Positions 1 through 11,775 of a stretch of DNA of 64,000 nucleotides are shown here, one piece after another (position 1 is the first letter of the stretch; every line of letters begins with the position of its first letter). Position numbers and translations under genes: made by a program. The notes under the pieces were generated by a model. It saw only the letters and a program-made list of their open reading frames with translations. It did no database searches and was not told the origin of the DNA. Origin of the DNA: Combretum micranthum (taxonomy: Eukaryota; Streptophyta; Magnoliopsida; Myrtales; Combretaceae); contig JAMXBD010000013.1 in assembly GCA_024138025.1 (NCBI GenBank), positions 2,728,001 to 2,792,000 of the forward strand, in the 5' to 3' direction.

Positions 1-1247
1 TTATCTACACCTTTGGATAAGTGATACCATAGCAAATGCAAATATTATTTTGATAAATGATAGTAATAATGCATAACTTTAGAAAACAACTTGCATGTTG
101 AAATTTTACTAATACATACATACATACATACATACATACATACAACATACATACACATACATATTAATCAGAATACTGGTATTATCGTAAACTTTTTCAT
201 ATAACAGTAAGTTTCAGATAGACATGTTGGTTTTGGGGGTGATGATCTGAACAAAGACGGTCTTCGAAATTACTCCCTGTGAAAGTCCACCCTATTAGCA
301 AAAGTAATACTTACTTTTTAAACAGACGGATATAATACTTTCTCACTCTCTTTTCTATACACAAGAGCAATCCCCTTGTCTAACATACATTTAAAATGGT
401 CTTTGCTTATCAATCAAGATATGGAGCACTAATTAACAGTTAGAAAGAAAAAGTGAAAAACTTCTGCATCTTTATATGCATTTTTTTTCTTTTAACGGTA
501 AAGTGTATATCATTGCTAAAAACAAGAAAAGATTCCTTTTTTTAATTTATTAACTAAAATCCGTAAGCAATTTTTCATAGGACCCATTAAATTTTATTAC
601 AACATATCATTATATGCATTGATAAGAAACATGAGTAGCAGTTGAATAATGAATTTCAATTAAACTCAATTTGATTGCATTTATTATCAACCCAGGAAAA
701 AGGAATTCTAATCCACATATTGCAGTAAACTGTTCAAAACTTACTAATAGCGTCACCTACGGAGCATTGCCTAAATGCCCCAAGAAAGAGCCGCTCCTTC
801 CAACCAAATAATAATAATAATTAAAAAAGAAAATCATTAGGTAGTCACACCATATATATGATGTATAAAGTGACACATGTTAGAGATTCTTAGTACGTAT
901 TCCTAAATTAAGGACCCCACTTTTTGAGTTTCTTGATGAATTTTTCAACTTTTTATGATTTTCTAATAATGACCTAAAAGCGAGTTCATTCTATATATTT
1001 TATTTTATTTTATTTTATATATACAGATAAAGGTTTTTTTAAAAGTAAACAAGACCTTACATGTAAAATAATGAGATACTTCCAAATGAGATCTTTAATA
1101 TGCCGATATAGTATGTTGACAAAGTTATAAAGTTCCTGACAAATATGAATGCTAATAACCATGGAAAAGATTGCATATGATATACTGAATCAATAGAATA
1201 AGATACAATAGCCAACAAATACAACATGAACATAGTATATTTTTCCT
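1..1247. other. AT-rich intergenic DNA, no gene seen
   Basis: This stretch is AT-rich, with many homopolymer runs and a TACA microsatellite near its left end. Open frames are short and have no recognisable domain, splice context or codon bias. It ends at the target duplication of the solo LTR that starts at 1248. Confidence 0.6.
113..172. repeat. TACA microsatellite
   Basis: About eight perfect TACA units (113-144) are followed by an interrupted tail of CATA/CACATA units. It is a simple sequence repeat and likely polymorphic in length. Confidence 0.9.
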
Positions 1248-3382
1248 TGTAATAGCCATGAATTAGTATAATTTTCTTTGTAATAGCCATGAATTCCCAA
1301 TATGGTATTATATATGTGTGTTAATAGTTTTGCATATTATAATAAATAAATAGCAAGTATGGCATATAGATTAAGTAGCATAATTTAATGCATGTGTTTT
1401 AGGAGTGTAAAATATATGTGTTTGCATTAGTATAATAAGTGCTTAATATTAATATATAGCTATATATGTATTTGTGTTATTAAAAATTATGTTAGTTAAT
1501 GTGGCTGGATAAATGATGAAGTGAGTTAAATTTAATTTAATGCATGTTGCATGTATGTGTGAGTGTGATGGCAGATTTTTGAACCCAAATTCAAAAACAA
1601 GCTCAAAGCCTTGTTTCAATTTAAACAAATGAAGCTCACATAAAGCCCAACTTAAGCCCAATTAATGCTAATGTGTTGCCTTTAAAGTCAAAGAAGGGAT
1701 AAGACTAAGCCAAAAATTTTGCAATTTTCATCCAAAATCAAACCCTCTTCAAGACAGCCCTTTAAACATACTCAAACTCAACATTTTTCTCTTTCAAAGC
1801 CACTCCAACATCAAGGCCAAGTTCCCCATCCAAATTCTTACAAGTTTGGCTATTAAGAGCTCATACTAAAGACTACTAACCAAGCCCAAATTCTTGAGAT
1901 AAGTGTATGTTATATTTAGTGCAAGTTTGTTAATTTAGAGATTATGTCAAATATGAATATTGTGTTGTTATAAGCTTTAATAGTTTACAATTGTTGGTTA
2001 ATTGTTGAGAAGTGTTTGGGCTACCATATGAAGTTGTAATATGTGTATGTTAAATAGTTGAAGTGTGTTGGTGAAAATGAAGTGGAATATGAATAGTGTA
2101 GTAAGGGTTAGTGAAATTGTGTATGTGTGAAGGTTGTACTTGAATTGGTAGAATGAAAATGAAGTGTTAATTTGAATTGATATTTGATGTGTTTAATGAG
2201 ATGAAAATGAAGTTTATGCATGGTAGATATTGATAGAATACATGTTTGATGAATTAAGAAGTTAGGAATATGTTTGAAGGAGGTTGGAAAAGTGTAAAAG
2301 TTACAAATTTTTTAAGTTTAAAATAGGGGAAAAGTTTTGAGCAAATCATGGGCGAGATAGGTCCCATGATGAGCTTGTTTTTTCAAAAAACTTGTCAAGC
2401 AACTAAATCACAAGTGATCTAAAGGGTGTGATTAGTTCTGATCATAAAATTTTCTTCCTCACAAATGACCAAAACGGCATGATTAGCTCTAATCGTGAAG
2501 TTTTTCCAAATCACGGGCGACCTTAAGGGCATGATAAGTCACATGCAGCACGATAGTGTTTTCATAAAATAATCATAATTTTTTCATCCAAACTTAGATT
2601 TAAGTGATTCGAATTGCATTGAAAAGCTTAAAAAGAGATCTACAACTTTTATGTTTTAATTTTTTGTAAAATCAAAAAGTATTGATACTTAAATTTTACT
2701 TCTTTTCAGCTATTACACTTTCCAAACAAAGTTTAAAAAACTTGTTTTTGTATGTTAAATGTGTGATTGCTTGGGAAATGGATCTTTTTGGACTAAAATG
2801 AGATAGATTAATCATATTTGAGGTGTAATGATGATTGAGTGATATAATTAAGCATAATTTAATTATATTTGTAGATTTAACAAATAATTGAATTTCCATG
2901 AATGTTAAGATAAATCTGGTTATATTGTATATATGGATTGAAGTTAAAAATGATGATTTTGTGAGCTTGTATGAGCTTGATAAATGTATAAATGATATGT
3001 TATGACTTTGTATAATTTATATTTGAAGTTTTAAGTATTAAGTTTAAGATTTGATATGCTTTAAGTTTAATTCCAAGCATATAATGTTGATTTGAGTTTG
3101 GATTATTTTCTGAAGGATTCCCGGGTTCTATTTGGATTTCATACATAAGGTACACAGTAATGTGTTTGTTTCCTACCTAGGATAGGCATATACTCAATCA
3201 ACTTTAATATAAAAAAAAAACTTAAACTTCGTTTGAATTAGATGTCTCTTACACTGTTTAAATTCGTATCTAGCCTAGATAGCATATCGATATTCGGTTC
3301 AGGGAGCAGCACCTCACTCAAATTGGGAGCATGGTAGTTTAGGCGCTTAGGTCACCTCTGTCTTTTGATAAGACTTTCTTAA

Positions 3383-4905
3383 TGTTAGAAATAATAATAC
3401 AAAAAGAATACTTAAAAGGAGGGGTAAATTAAGTATTGCAAATTTTTCGATTTTATCAAACCAGATTAATTAACTAAGATAAGACAAGAGTTAACTGAAA
3501 CAAACAAATGCAGCGGAATAAACTAATTAAAACTAATTAACAAATAAGCAGTGATAAAGAAGCACAGAGAGAGAGAAAGAAAAGCAGCACGAGGATTTAA
3601 CGTGGAGTTCGACCCACTGCCTACTCTCCACGGTGCAAATGCATCAAAGAGGATTTTTACCACTATATTGATTATTCCAAAATCAATACACCTCTCAGAC
3701 GAGGAATTACAACAAAGCCTATTACAATAGAACTTTTACAATTGCCTTTCACAAAGGACTTCCACTTGATAAATCAAGTGTTGTGCTGGTAACATACAAC
3801 CAGACTTCTATTTTCCTTCCACGAAAGACTTCCTTTGCCTCTACGAGGACTTTTCTCAATGCCTCACACGAGGTTTTCACTTTACCTCCATGAGGACTTC
3901 TCTCAAATAGCTCCTATAACGAAAAGCTCTTAAGGAAATATACAAATTTCCTTTACAAAGAAACGCTCCGACTTGAGCAGATTTACAACAAAAAATACTT
4001 TATGAATTTTACGAATTCTTTTTACAAACTAAGCTCCTTAAATGAGCAGATGAACAACTTTTGCAAATCTTAAACAGTGCTCAAAAACTCTCGTTTAGAG
4101 TGTGTCAGCAAATTTTGAAACAGAGCACTAATTGTTCTCTTAAAAAAAATTTATAAGTTAACGAAAACGAGAACAAAAACACAAGTAAAAAAAAAAACTT
4201 TACAGAACGTTGTTTTTGTTTTTACTATGCATTCAAAAATTCTAGTATATTTTATTCTCTTTCAAAGAGAAGAGAAAAATTCTATTTATAGCTCTTGATA
4301 AAAATTTTCCCTTTATTAAAATGTTTCTGATAACCCATACTTATGTTTAATATACTTAACGTTTTAATAACGTGTAAAAGTTCAAAAGCAGTGAAGAGCA
4401 TTAAATGTGTCTGACACATGCATTAAATGCATTCTAACAACTCTTTCTTTTTAAAATCGAGGGCCAACTTTCTGAAGTCGAGGTCTGAGGTTGAGGCCTA
4501 AACTTCAGCCCTTGACTTTATAAATTTTGCCCAATGGCATACTTTCTAAAGTCAAGATCTGAGGTCGAAGCCTAAACTTCAGCCCTTGACTTTATAAATT
4601 TTGCCCAAAACTCAAGCCCTTGACTTTACGATTTTACCCAAAACTCCAGCCCTTGACTTTACGATTTTGCCCAAAACTTAGTCTTTTTTCTTTATCTGAT
4701 GAATAGTGCCCCCACCTTTCTTCTACTGAGCTCAATAGCTTTGTCTTGACTTTTCTTCAACTTTTTGTTCTATTAAAACTTAAACAACAGCATAACAAAT
4801 ATAAAACATATATATATTAAGTATTTAAACTATTAAAGATATTTAAATAATTAATTATGTAATAATTATTCTCATCAAAATCATTCGTGAACATAAAGTT
4901 CAACA
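3383..4905. mobile_element. Solo LTR of a different family, nested in copy 1
   Basis: The insert starts TGTTAGAAAT and ends AAGTTCAACA (TG...CA), and is flanked by CTTAA (3378-3382) and CCTAA (4906-4910), a 5-bp duplication with one mismatch. The aligned family A copy at 20400-20420 is uninterrupted here (GACTTTCATAAGTGG), which shows the empty site. It is 1523 bp with no coding remains. It contains the block TTTAACGTGGAGTTCG...CTCCACGG, a sequence style I associate with long plant copia LTRs. The strand of the parent element is not decided. Confidence 0.8.
4455..4685. repeat. Tandem repeat inside the nested LTR
   Basis: The phrase CAGCCCTTGACTTTA occurs four times, twice followed by TAAATTTTGCCCAA and twice by CGATTTTRCCCAA, with units of about 40 to 90 bp. 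The phrase 'AAGTCGAGGTCTGAGG' is also repeated. This is an internal LTR tandem array. Confidence 0.8.
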
Positions 4906-5347
4906 CCTAAGTGGTACGAGGGTAACTGATGGTGAAGATGGTATCGACGTAACATTTGCTTAAGCTTAGAATGAAGTAATATGATTTAGTTCGAATGTTT
5001 ATGGGAACAGTTGGAATTGGTGATGTTATGGACTAAGATAAGTAAAGTTGTGTAACGGTTGTTAACTCTAGATGAGGTTATTTTCTCTTTATGGATATAT
5101 CATCTAGGAGATATAAGTATCCAAGCTACTTATATCAACCCCCTAAGCATCGTGATCGTTACTCAGGACCCCCAGATATCCTTGTTGTTCGGAGTTTGAA
5201 TACTCCAATGATGTTTGACTAATTAAAAATTATCTAATAACCGAATGATTATCGCATTGCATTATAGTTTAAGATCGTATGTCATTACGCATTTGTTTTT
5301 GTTATTTGTGTACTAGGCTTTTGGCTCATATTTTATCATTTTCAGGT

Positions 5348-5413
5348 GTGAATGACGAGTTCTATACAAGCATAAGATATGGATCAGATTTTGAGGAGTT
5401 CTTAGATGATTGA
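5348..5413 (+). other. Conserved acidic mini-ORF at the 3' part of LTR copy 1
   Basis: TTTTCAG|GT at 5339-5347 looks like a 3' splice acceptor. After the GT a 21-codon frame opens with VNDEFY, continues YGSDFEEFLDD and then stops. The same layout and phase recur at 17995 and 20849, and after 54430. The peptide is strongly acidic. It has no start codon of its own, so it would be a 3' exon if translated. Whether it is expressed is unknown. Confidence 0.5.
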
Positions 5414-5825
5414 GAGAAGTAGAGACGGCCTTGACTTTGATGGAACCCTTATGTAATAGAATAGCTATATGTACATATATGTTCTGAAAACCTATGTATT
5501 AAGTTAATAGGATTTTTGTTATCTTTTGATATATTTTGTAAATTGCTTGTTTACGAGCCTTGTTTGTAATGTGTGCGTATATATATATATATGGTTGTAT
5601 TATATTTGGATCCTTTATTAAGTAATGAAGTTAAAAGTTGTATTTTATGGAATGTTATATGTATTATTAGTAATAAAGTTCGTTCTTATAAGATATTTAA
5701 GCTAATAACTATCCAAACTGATCCTAGATTACAACCTTACATATAATTCTGCAGATATATGTGGTTAGGAAACTGGATTTACCTATTTTAAATATAGCGG
5801 TAAATCTGAGGCCTTACATTCCTAA

Positions 5826-5910
5826 TGGATTTCTCTACTGTCCGGTCACTATTTTTGACGGGACCAATCCAGTCAGAAATAAGCAGCCATAGCCGGTTAT
5901 AAAACGTGGA
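5826..5910 (+). repeat. Short dispersed repeat with GGTCC...GGACC hairpin, copy A
   Basis: The segment has CTACTGTCCGGTCAC, a T-rich loop and then GACGGGACC, which can fold as a stem with one mismatch. Related segments occur at 10230, 63607 and, reversed, 48871. It lies immediately right of solo LTR copy 1. It may be the terminus of a MITE or of a longer repeat. Confidence 0.6.
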
Positions 5911-7239
5911 GATATTGATGGAATTCTATCATATGCAGAAAAGGTGAAAGCGATATGGGAAAGTTGATCCTGTCAGTGTGCAAAATATGAAAAGTTAAAA
6001 AATAACGTGGTTTAAATTCTGTGTTTGTAGAAAACATGAATAGAGAAAAATTGTTTAATTAATAAATATTCCATTTATGCTGTAACTTTCAATTGAAAAC
6101 TTGAAAAATATTATATAAAATATTTGAAGGAAAAAATATCATATATTTTGTATTTATGAAGGCTTTGGGGAAAAATAAATTGTTAACATATCTAATTAAA
6201 ATATTTGATTTTAAATTAAATTATATAATTATTTAAAACTTATGAAAAAATAAAATTAATTAGAATATGTTCCTCAGCTGCATTACTATCATCATATATC
6301 AATAAAATAAAGATGAATGTGATACAATGTTGTAGAAATTTTTTTTTTCTAACTAATCAAATGTAATAATATCATTTAATGTCAATAATATTAAATAATG
6401 AATCTAGAGAGCAAATTTTAATGGCCAATATAATGTGTTTTATGTTAAAAAAATAAGAGCTAATAATATATTTAATTAAAAACTATGTAACTTATGAAGA
6501 CACATGGAAAAATAAAATAATTAACATTTCTAAATGAAATGTACAATTGTAAATAATATATATAATTTTTTAAGATTTGTGGGAAAAAAAAATAATTAGC
6601 ATATGTCATTAAAGTGTATGATCAGCATCAAAGGTTAATAAAACAAAGTTGCAGAAAAAATATGATATATTATATATTTATGAAGAGTTTTGGAAATAAT
6701 AAATCATTATCATGTCTAAGTAAAATATTCAGTGTTGAAGTCAACTTCTTCTTGATCAACTCAAAACTTCGATTAGCTGCTTGATTCCATTGAAAAGGAA
6801 TTCCTTTATTTGTCAACTATATCAAAGGTGTTGCAATAGTGCTAATATTTTTTATGAATCTTTTTGTAAAAAAAGCAAGTTGTCATGGGTCTTTCAAATA
6901 CACTAATATCATTAAATATCAACAAGACAAAAAACAAGCCAAAAAGTTTAATGCGTTTATTTTAAGTTATTGAGTGTACAATCAGAATCAAAGGTTAAAA
7001 AAAATGAATTAGACGCTTTAATGACCTACATTGAATAATATTTTTCTAACGTACATTTAATTACATATTTAACAATTTACCCTAAAAATATATTAAACTA
7101 TATAAATTATCGATATTGAGTTAAATTGCATAATTTTGTAACACTTGTAAAGTAATAAATTAATTAGCATATTCAACTAAAGTGTAGAATTATTATCAAG
7201 TGAACAAGGCAAACACGAATAGGCACTTTAGCTTAATTA
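5911..7239. other. AT-rich intergenic DNA, nothing coding
   Basis: Very AT-rich sequence (roughly 75-80% by eye) with repeated short phrases such as TAAAATATTTGA and ATATGTCATTAAAGTG, probably old repeat debris. No open frame or RNA gene is supported. Confidence 0.55.
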
Positions 7240-7918
7240 ACACAAGCAAACGATGCATACGCGATGAGTGTGCAAATAAAATAACTTAATATATATATAT
7301 ATATTAAATAGATATATTGTTCTAACAGGTTGAAAGAGGACAACTTTAATTAGTCCTAGAAATTAGAAAATTAATTATAAATCATAATTACAATTGTATT
7401 TTTCACAGGTAACTTCTCCATATTGGGTTAGATCAGTATATAAAAATACATACTTAGCCCAAAAAAGGAAAAAACTATGTCTATTCAACCCCTATTTAAT
7501 TCTATTTAAACTCTATTTAATTTTATGATTTCGGGGATACCAAAATTATTTTACGCCCAAGAAAGGAAAAGGCTATGTCTATTCAACCCCTATTTAATTT
7601 CATGATTTTAGGGATACCAAAAATATTTTATGCAAAAAAGATTATGTATATTTAATCTCTATTTAATTCTATTCAAATCCTATTTAATTTTATGATTTCA
7701 ATGATACCATAAATATTTTAAGCCCATATGCTAAAAAAGGAAAAGACTTCTATTCAACACTTATTTAATTATATTCAAACCCTATTTAATTTTCATGATT
7801 TCAGGGATAAAAAAATATTTTATGCTATATGCTAAAAAAAATTATATTTAAAACATTTACACTAAAAATATTTACATTAAATAAATCAAAGGGGGTGGTT
7901 TTGCTTTAATAATATATA
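7240..7918 (-). mobile_element. Helitron-like repeat, left copy (minus strand)
   Basis: On the minus strand the repeat starts TATATATTATTAAAGC, close to the TCTATATTATTAAAGC start of the copy at 52146. Both copies then run through GCAAAACCACCCCCTT, a tandem array of about 120-bp units, and a shared distal part (CAATATGGAGAA...). The start resembles 5' termini of plant Helitrons. No coding sequence is present, so it would be non-autonomous. The 3' end is placed only where similarity between copies fades. Confidence 0.6.
7485..7860. repeat. About 120-bp tandem units inside the Helitron-like repeat
   Basis: Units built on CAACCCCTATTTAATTCTATT, then CTATTTAATTTTATGATTTC and GGATACCAAAAATATTTTA, repeat about three to four times. 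The right-hand copy carries the same array in the opposite direction (52190-52610). Confidence 0.8.
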
Positions 7919-8029
7919 ATATCTCATCAAGGCGCATAATTTTGTCAAGACGTGTAAATGTTTATAAAACTTTCATTTACTTGTATATTTAAGTAAGCGA
8001 ATTATGTATTTGAGTGTCTAAAGAACCAA

Positions 8030-8989
8030 TTAATTTAGGTTATGGTGAAAATTGTGCGTTATTGTAAAACGAGCTTTATGGCGAAGAGTGTTACCCTATT
8101 TGTGAAATAATCCTTACAATAAGGAATTATGCAGAATTATGGTAATAATGGTGCAAATTTAGTAAGAGGAGCTTGTAACAATCAATTTAACCTTGTTGTT
8201 GTAAAATAAGCCTTACAACAAATAATGAAGTCCGTTTATGGTGATAGCAGTGCTTGTGTGGTGAAATGAATTAGAACGAGTCACTAAAATATGTTATGGT
8301 GAATATGATACATGTATGGTGAATGAGAAATATGGTAATGATTCACTCCTATTATGGTGAAAATGGTAATTATGTGATGGAATGAGCTTTCAACAAGGAT
8401 TTGAACTATGTAAAGGTAAAATGAGCATTATGATAAGAAATTAAGATTTGTAGTGGTGAAATAGAGGTTACATTATAGATGTACCTTAATATGAGTAATT
8501 AAGTCATGTTATGAATGAGCATAAAAATATGGAGTTTCGCACTATTGTGGTAAGAGTTGCTTAGTGATATCAACATTAAGTAAAGGAATTAAGATCACAA
8601 AATAGAATAAAGGCACGTTGGGGTGAAAATAGATCTTATGTGGTGAAGTAAACTCTGTTTATAAAATAAAACTCTATAAATATATATGGCAAAGAGACGA
8701 GATATTATGGTGAATATAGTTTGCATAGAAAATGTGTCATCTAACATTAGACCGAGCCCCTGACGTGGAAAAAAATAGATTTTTGTGGCAAAATAGCCTT
8801 TACACCAATGAATTCGGGCTTATCATGTGCAATGAGCTCTATAATAAAGCATATATCATAAAATGATGAAAATGTAGTATGATTAGCGATATATGCCTTA
8901 CATTTGAGGAATTGAGCCCTATTATGATAATTATATAAGACTTACAACGATAAATCAAACCCGTGTGTTGAAATTACCCATAAAATCAC
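8030..8989. repeat. Decayed left flank of the 40-bp minisatellite
   Basis: TATGGTGAAAATG-like and GTGGTGAAAT-like phrases recur at irregular spacing, together with remnants of 'AATGAG' and 'AAGGAATT'. These are the elements of the 40-bp unit that is regular from 8990 on. I read this as the same array after long mutation without homogenisation. Confidence 0.55.
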
Positions 8990-10222
8990 GAGGATTTTCC
9001 TTATAATCTAGTAAGATGGACCCTGGAATGAAGAATTTACTCCTAGTGTGTCAAAATGGCCCTTAGAATGAGAAATTACTTTCTATTATGGTAAAATGCT
9101 TAGAACAAGAAATTCCCTCTTACTATGGTAAAATGGCACATAGAACAAGGAATTCCTCTCTAACGTAGTAAAATGTTCCATCGAACAACATTTTGCATCC
9201 AACTGTGGTAAAATTGCCTCTATAATGAGGAATTTCTCCTTAGTGTGGAAAAATGACCCTTGAAGAAACGAATTTCCCTTAGTGTGGTAAAATGATCCTT
9301 GGAGCACGAATTCCTCCCTTAATGTGATAAAATTACCCTTATAATGAGGAATTTCCCTCTAGTATCGTAAAATAGCCCCTGGAACAAGGAATCCCCTCCT
9401 AGAATAGTGAAATGGCCCCTAAAACAAGGAATTTTCTCTTAATGTGGTAAAATGGCCCTTAGAATGAGGAATTCCTTCTGGTATGGTAAAATGACCCCAA
9501 GAATGAGTTCCCCATTAAAATGACCCCTGGAACGAGGAATTTCCACTTAATGTGGTAAAATGACACTTGATATGAGAAATTTCCCCCTAGTGTGGTAAAA
9601 TGGCCCACAAAATGAGGAATTTCCCTCTAATGTGGTAGAATGGTCCTTAGAATAAAGAATTTTCCACATTGTGGTAAAATCTCCCTAGTATAATAAAATT
9701 GCCCTCGGAACGAGAAATTTTCCCCTAATGTGGTAAAATGACCTCTAGAACAAGAAATTTTCTCCTAGTGTGGTAAAATGGCCTCCGGAATGAGGAATTC
9801 TCCCCTAATGTGGTAAAATAGCCTCCAGAATGAGGAATTTCCCCCTAGTGTGGTAAAATGGCCTTTAGAATGAGGAATTCCTCCCCTAGTGTGATAAAAT
9901 GGCTCTTAGAACGAGGAATTCCCCTTAGTGTGTTATAATGGCACACGAAATGAGGAATTCCCTCCTAATGTGGTAAAATGACCCCTAGAATGAGCAATTT
10001 CTACCAAGTGTGATAAAATGACCCATAGAATAAGGAATTTCCCCCTAATGTGGTAAAATGGCCTCCAAAATTAGGAATTCTCCTCTAGTGTGGTGAATGG
10101 CCTCTAGAATGAGAAATTTTCTCCTAGTGTGGCAAAATGGCCCTTAGAATAAGGAATTCCTCCCTAATGCAGTAGAAGGGCCTTTAGAATAAGGAATTCC
10201 CTCCTAGTGTGGTAAAATGGTG
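8990..10222. repeat. 40-bp minisatellite array, about 30 units
   Basis: The unit is TGTGGTAAAATGGCC, then a variable CTTAGAATGAGG and AATTCCCTCCTA, with a period of 40 bp (for example TGTGGTAAAA at 9551, 9591 and 9631). Many units contain the palindrome GGAATTCC. Units differ by substitutions and small deletions. The right edge is abrupt at about 10222, while the left edge fades. The open frame across part of it (9086-9307, minus) is a by-product of the repeat. Confidence 0.93.
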
Positions 10223-10229
10223 GATTTTT

Positions 10230-10330
10230 CTACGGTCCTATCATTGTTTTTAACAAGACCGGTTTAGTCATTATGTTACCTGCTATAACCAGTCATTTAA
10301 TGCTAGGACGACCGAATAAACTAAACTGTC
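10230..10330 (+). repeat. Short hairpin-bearing dispersed repeat, copy B
   Basis: TTTTTCTACGGTCCTATCA, a T-rich loop and AACAAGACC match the repeat at 5826 and 63607 in order and spacing, including the following CCAGTCAT-like block. It abuts the end of the minisatellite. Confidence 0.55.
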
Positions 10331-11775
10331 TTCTTCGGTAAAAAATATATAAGAATTTAATATACTACTATAACATATAATCATATCCTGTACAACATAT
10401 ATGAAAATTTAATAATTTTATACACTGCTATAACTTAAACATATTCAAATTTAATATATCACAATAACATTTTAAATATATATATTTGATATAACATATA
10501 AGATATATATACTTATTACATATTCTTTTATATTATATGATGAATATATGATATACAAATACAATTGTATCATGTATAGTGTACAAAATATATATCATAT
10601 ACAAATTTTATGTATAAAAATTTTACATATTAATATAATATAATATAATAATATATATATATACATCCTATGTAACATAAAGGAATATGTACAAAATTTA
10701 TCCAATACTCTAACTTGTAAAGCATTTATATATTACATATCTTATTTTATGTATAAAATTTTAACATATTAATAAACATAATATATACATCATATGTAAC
10801 ATATAAGAACATATACAAAATTTATATAATACTCTAACATGTAAATATATATACATACTATATATCTTATATAACATATAAGAGCATTTGCAAATTTTAT
10901 ATGTTGCTATAACATACATATCAAATACATATATGGATATATGCAAATATATTCTATATTACTATAACATCTAAATTGTATATCATATATAACATATAAG
11001 ATATATATATATATAAAAAATGATATTTTTTTATGTTTTAAAACAACATATTGATATACAAAACAAATATTTTATGTACAACATGTAAAGTATATATAAA
11101 TATATACTTCTCAAATCTAATTTTTTTATATTAATATAGCATTTAATATATACCCTAATTTAACATATTATTTTAACATATAAAACATATATGTCTTAAT
11201 TTAATATACTACTATAACATATAAAGTATTTATATTCAATATAGCATATGGTATGTATATTCATCTTATATGTTAAAACACATGATAGACATATACGAAT
11301 ATATGCTATATTACTATTGCATCTAAATTATATATCACATTTGACATGTATATATCATATGTAACATATAATATATACACATATTATACAAATTTCACAT
11401 GTAAAGATTTTATATATTATTATAACATATGAATTTTATATGTATCCCAAATAATATATAAGAACATATAAGTTTCTTGTATCAATATAACAAATAATAT
11501 ATTCCCTAATTTAATATATTACTATAATATTCTAATTTAATATATTACTATAACATTTAAAATATTTACATCCGGTATAACATATAACATATATAAACAT
11601 ACAATGTTTTTTATATTATATAAGGAAATATACGATATACATATGAAGACATATCCTATATAAAATATAAAATACATATCATATATAACATATATGATAT
11701 GTTATTTTATGTTTTTGAAAAAAATATACAATACACATAAACAAATATATCACCTATAAGACTTAAAATAAATAT
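10331..11775. repeat. AT-rich low-complexity block with recurring TATAACATATAA
   Basis: About 1.4 kb is almost pure A/T with C. The phrases ACTATAACATATAA, ATATAACATATAAGATATAT and AATTTAATATATTACTATAACAT recur many times at roughly 50-70 bp. It looks like a degenerate tandem array. Open frames here are artefacts of composition. Confidence 0.75.

Larger units (their letters stand above)
1248..5818 (+). mobile_element. Solo LTR, family A copy 1 (interrupted by a nested LTR)
   Basis: The repeat starts TGTAATAGCC and ends GGCCTTACA, so it has TG...CA LTR ends. It is flanked by the direct 5-bp duplication TTCCT (1243-1247 and 5819-5823). Without the nested insert it is about 3.0 kb. No PBS, gag, pol or second LTR accompanies it, so I read it as a solo LTR left by recombination between the LTRs of an element. 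It shares its end sequences and a conserved 3' block (ACTGGGC..TTTGGCTCAT, acceptor, short ORF) with the repeats at 16464, 18692 and 53820. A leader-like C/A-rich region at about 1690-1905 is followed by an AT-AAGTGT site aligned with the donor GTAAGTGT of copy 3. The first 35 bp are partly duplicated at 1273-1295. The internal gypsy or other origin is inferred only from LTR style. Confidence 0.85.

Noticed and set aside
8990..10222. CRISPR-like array
   Set aside because: The period is 40 bp with the whole unit varying and no constant repeat with unique spacers. The genome is a plant, so this is a minisatellite.
10761..10946. 61-codon Tyr/Ile/Met-rich open frame
   Set aside because: Composition follows the ATATGTA low-complexity block, not coding constraint.
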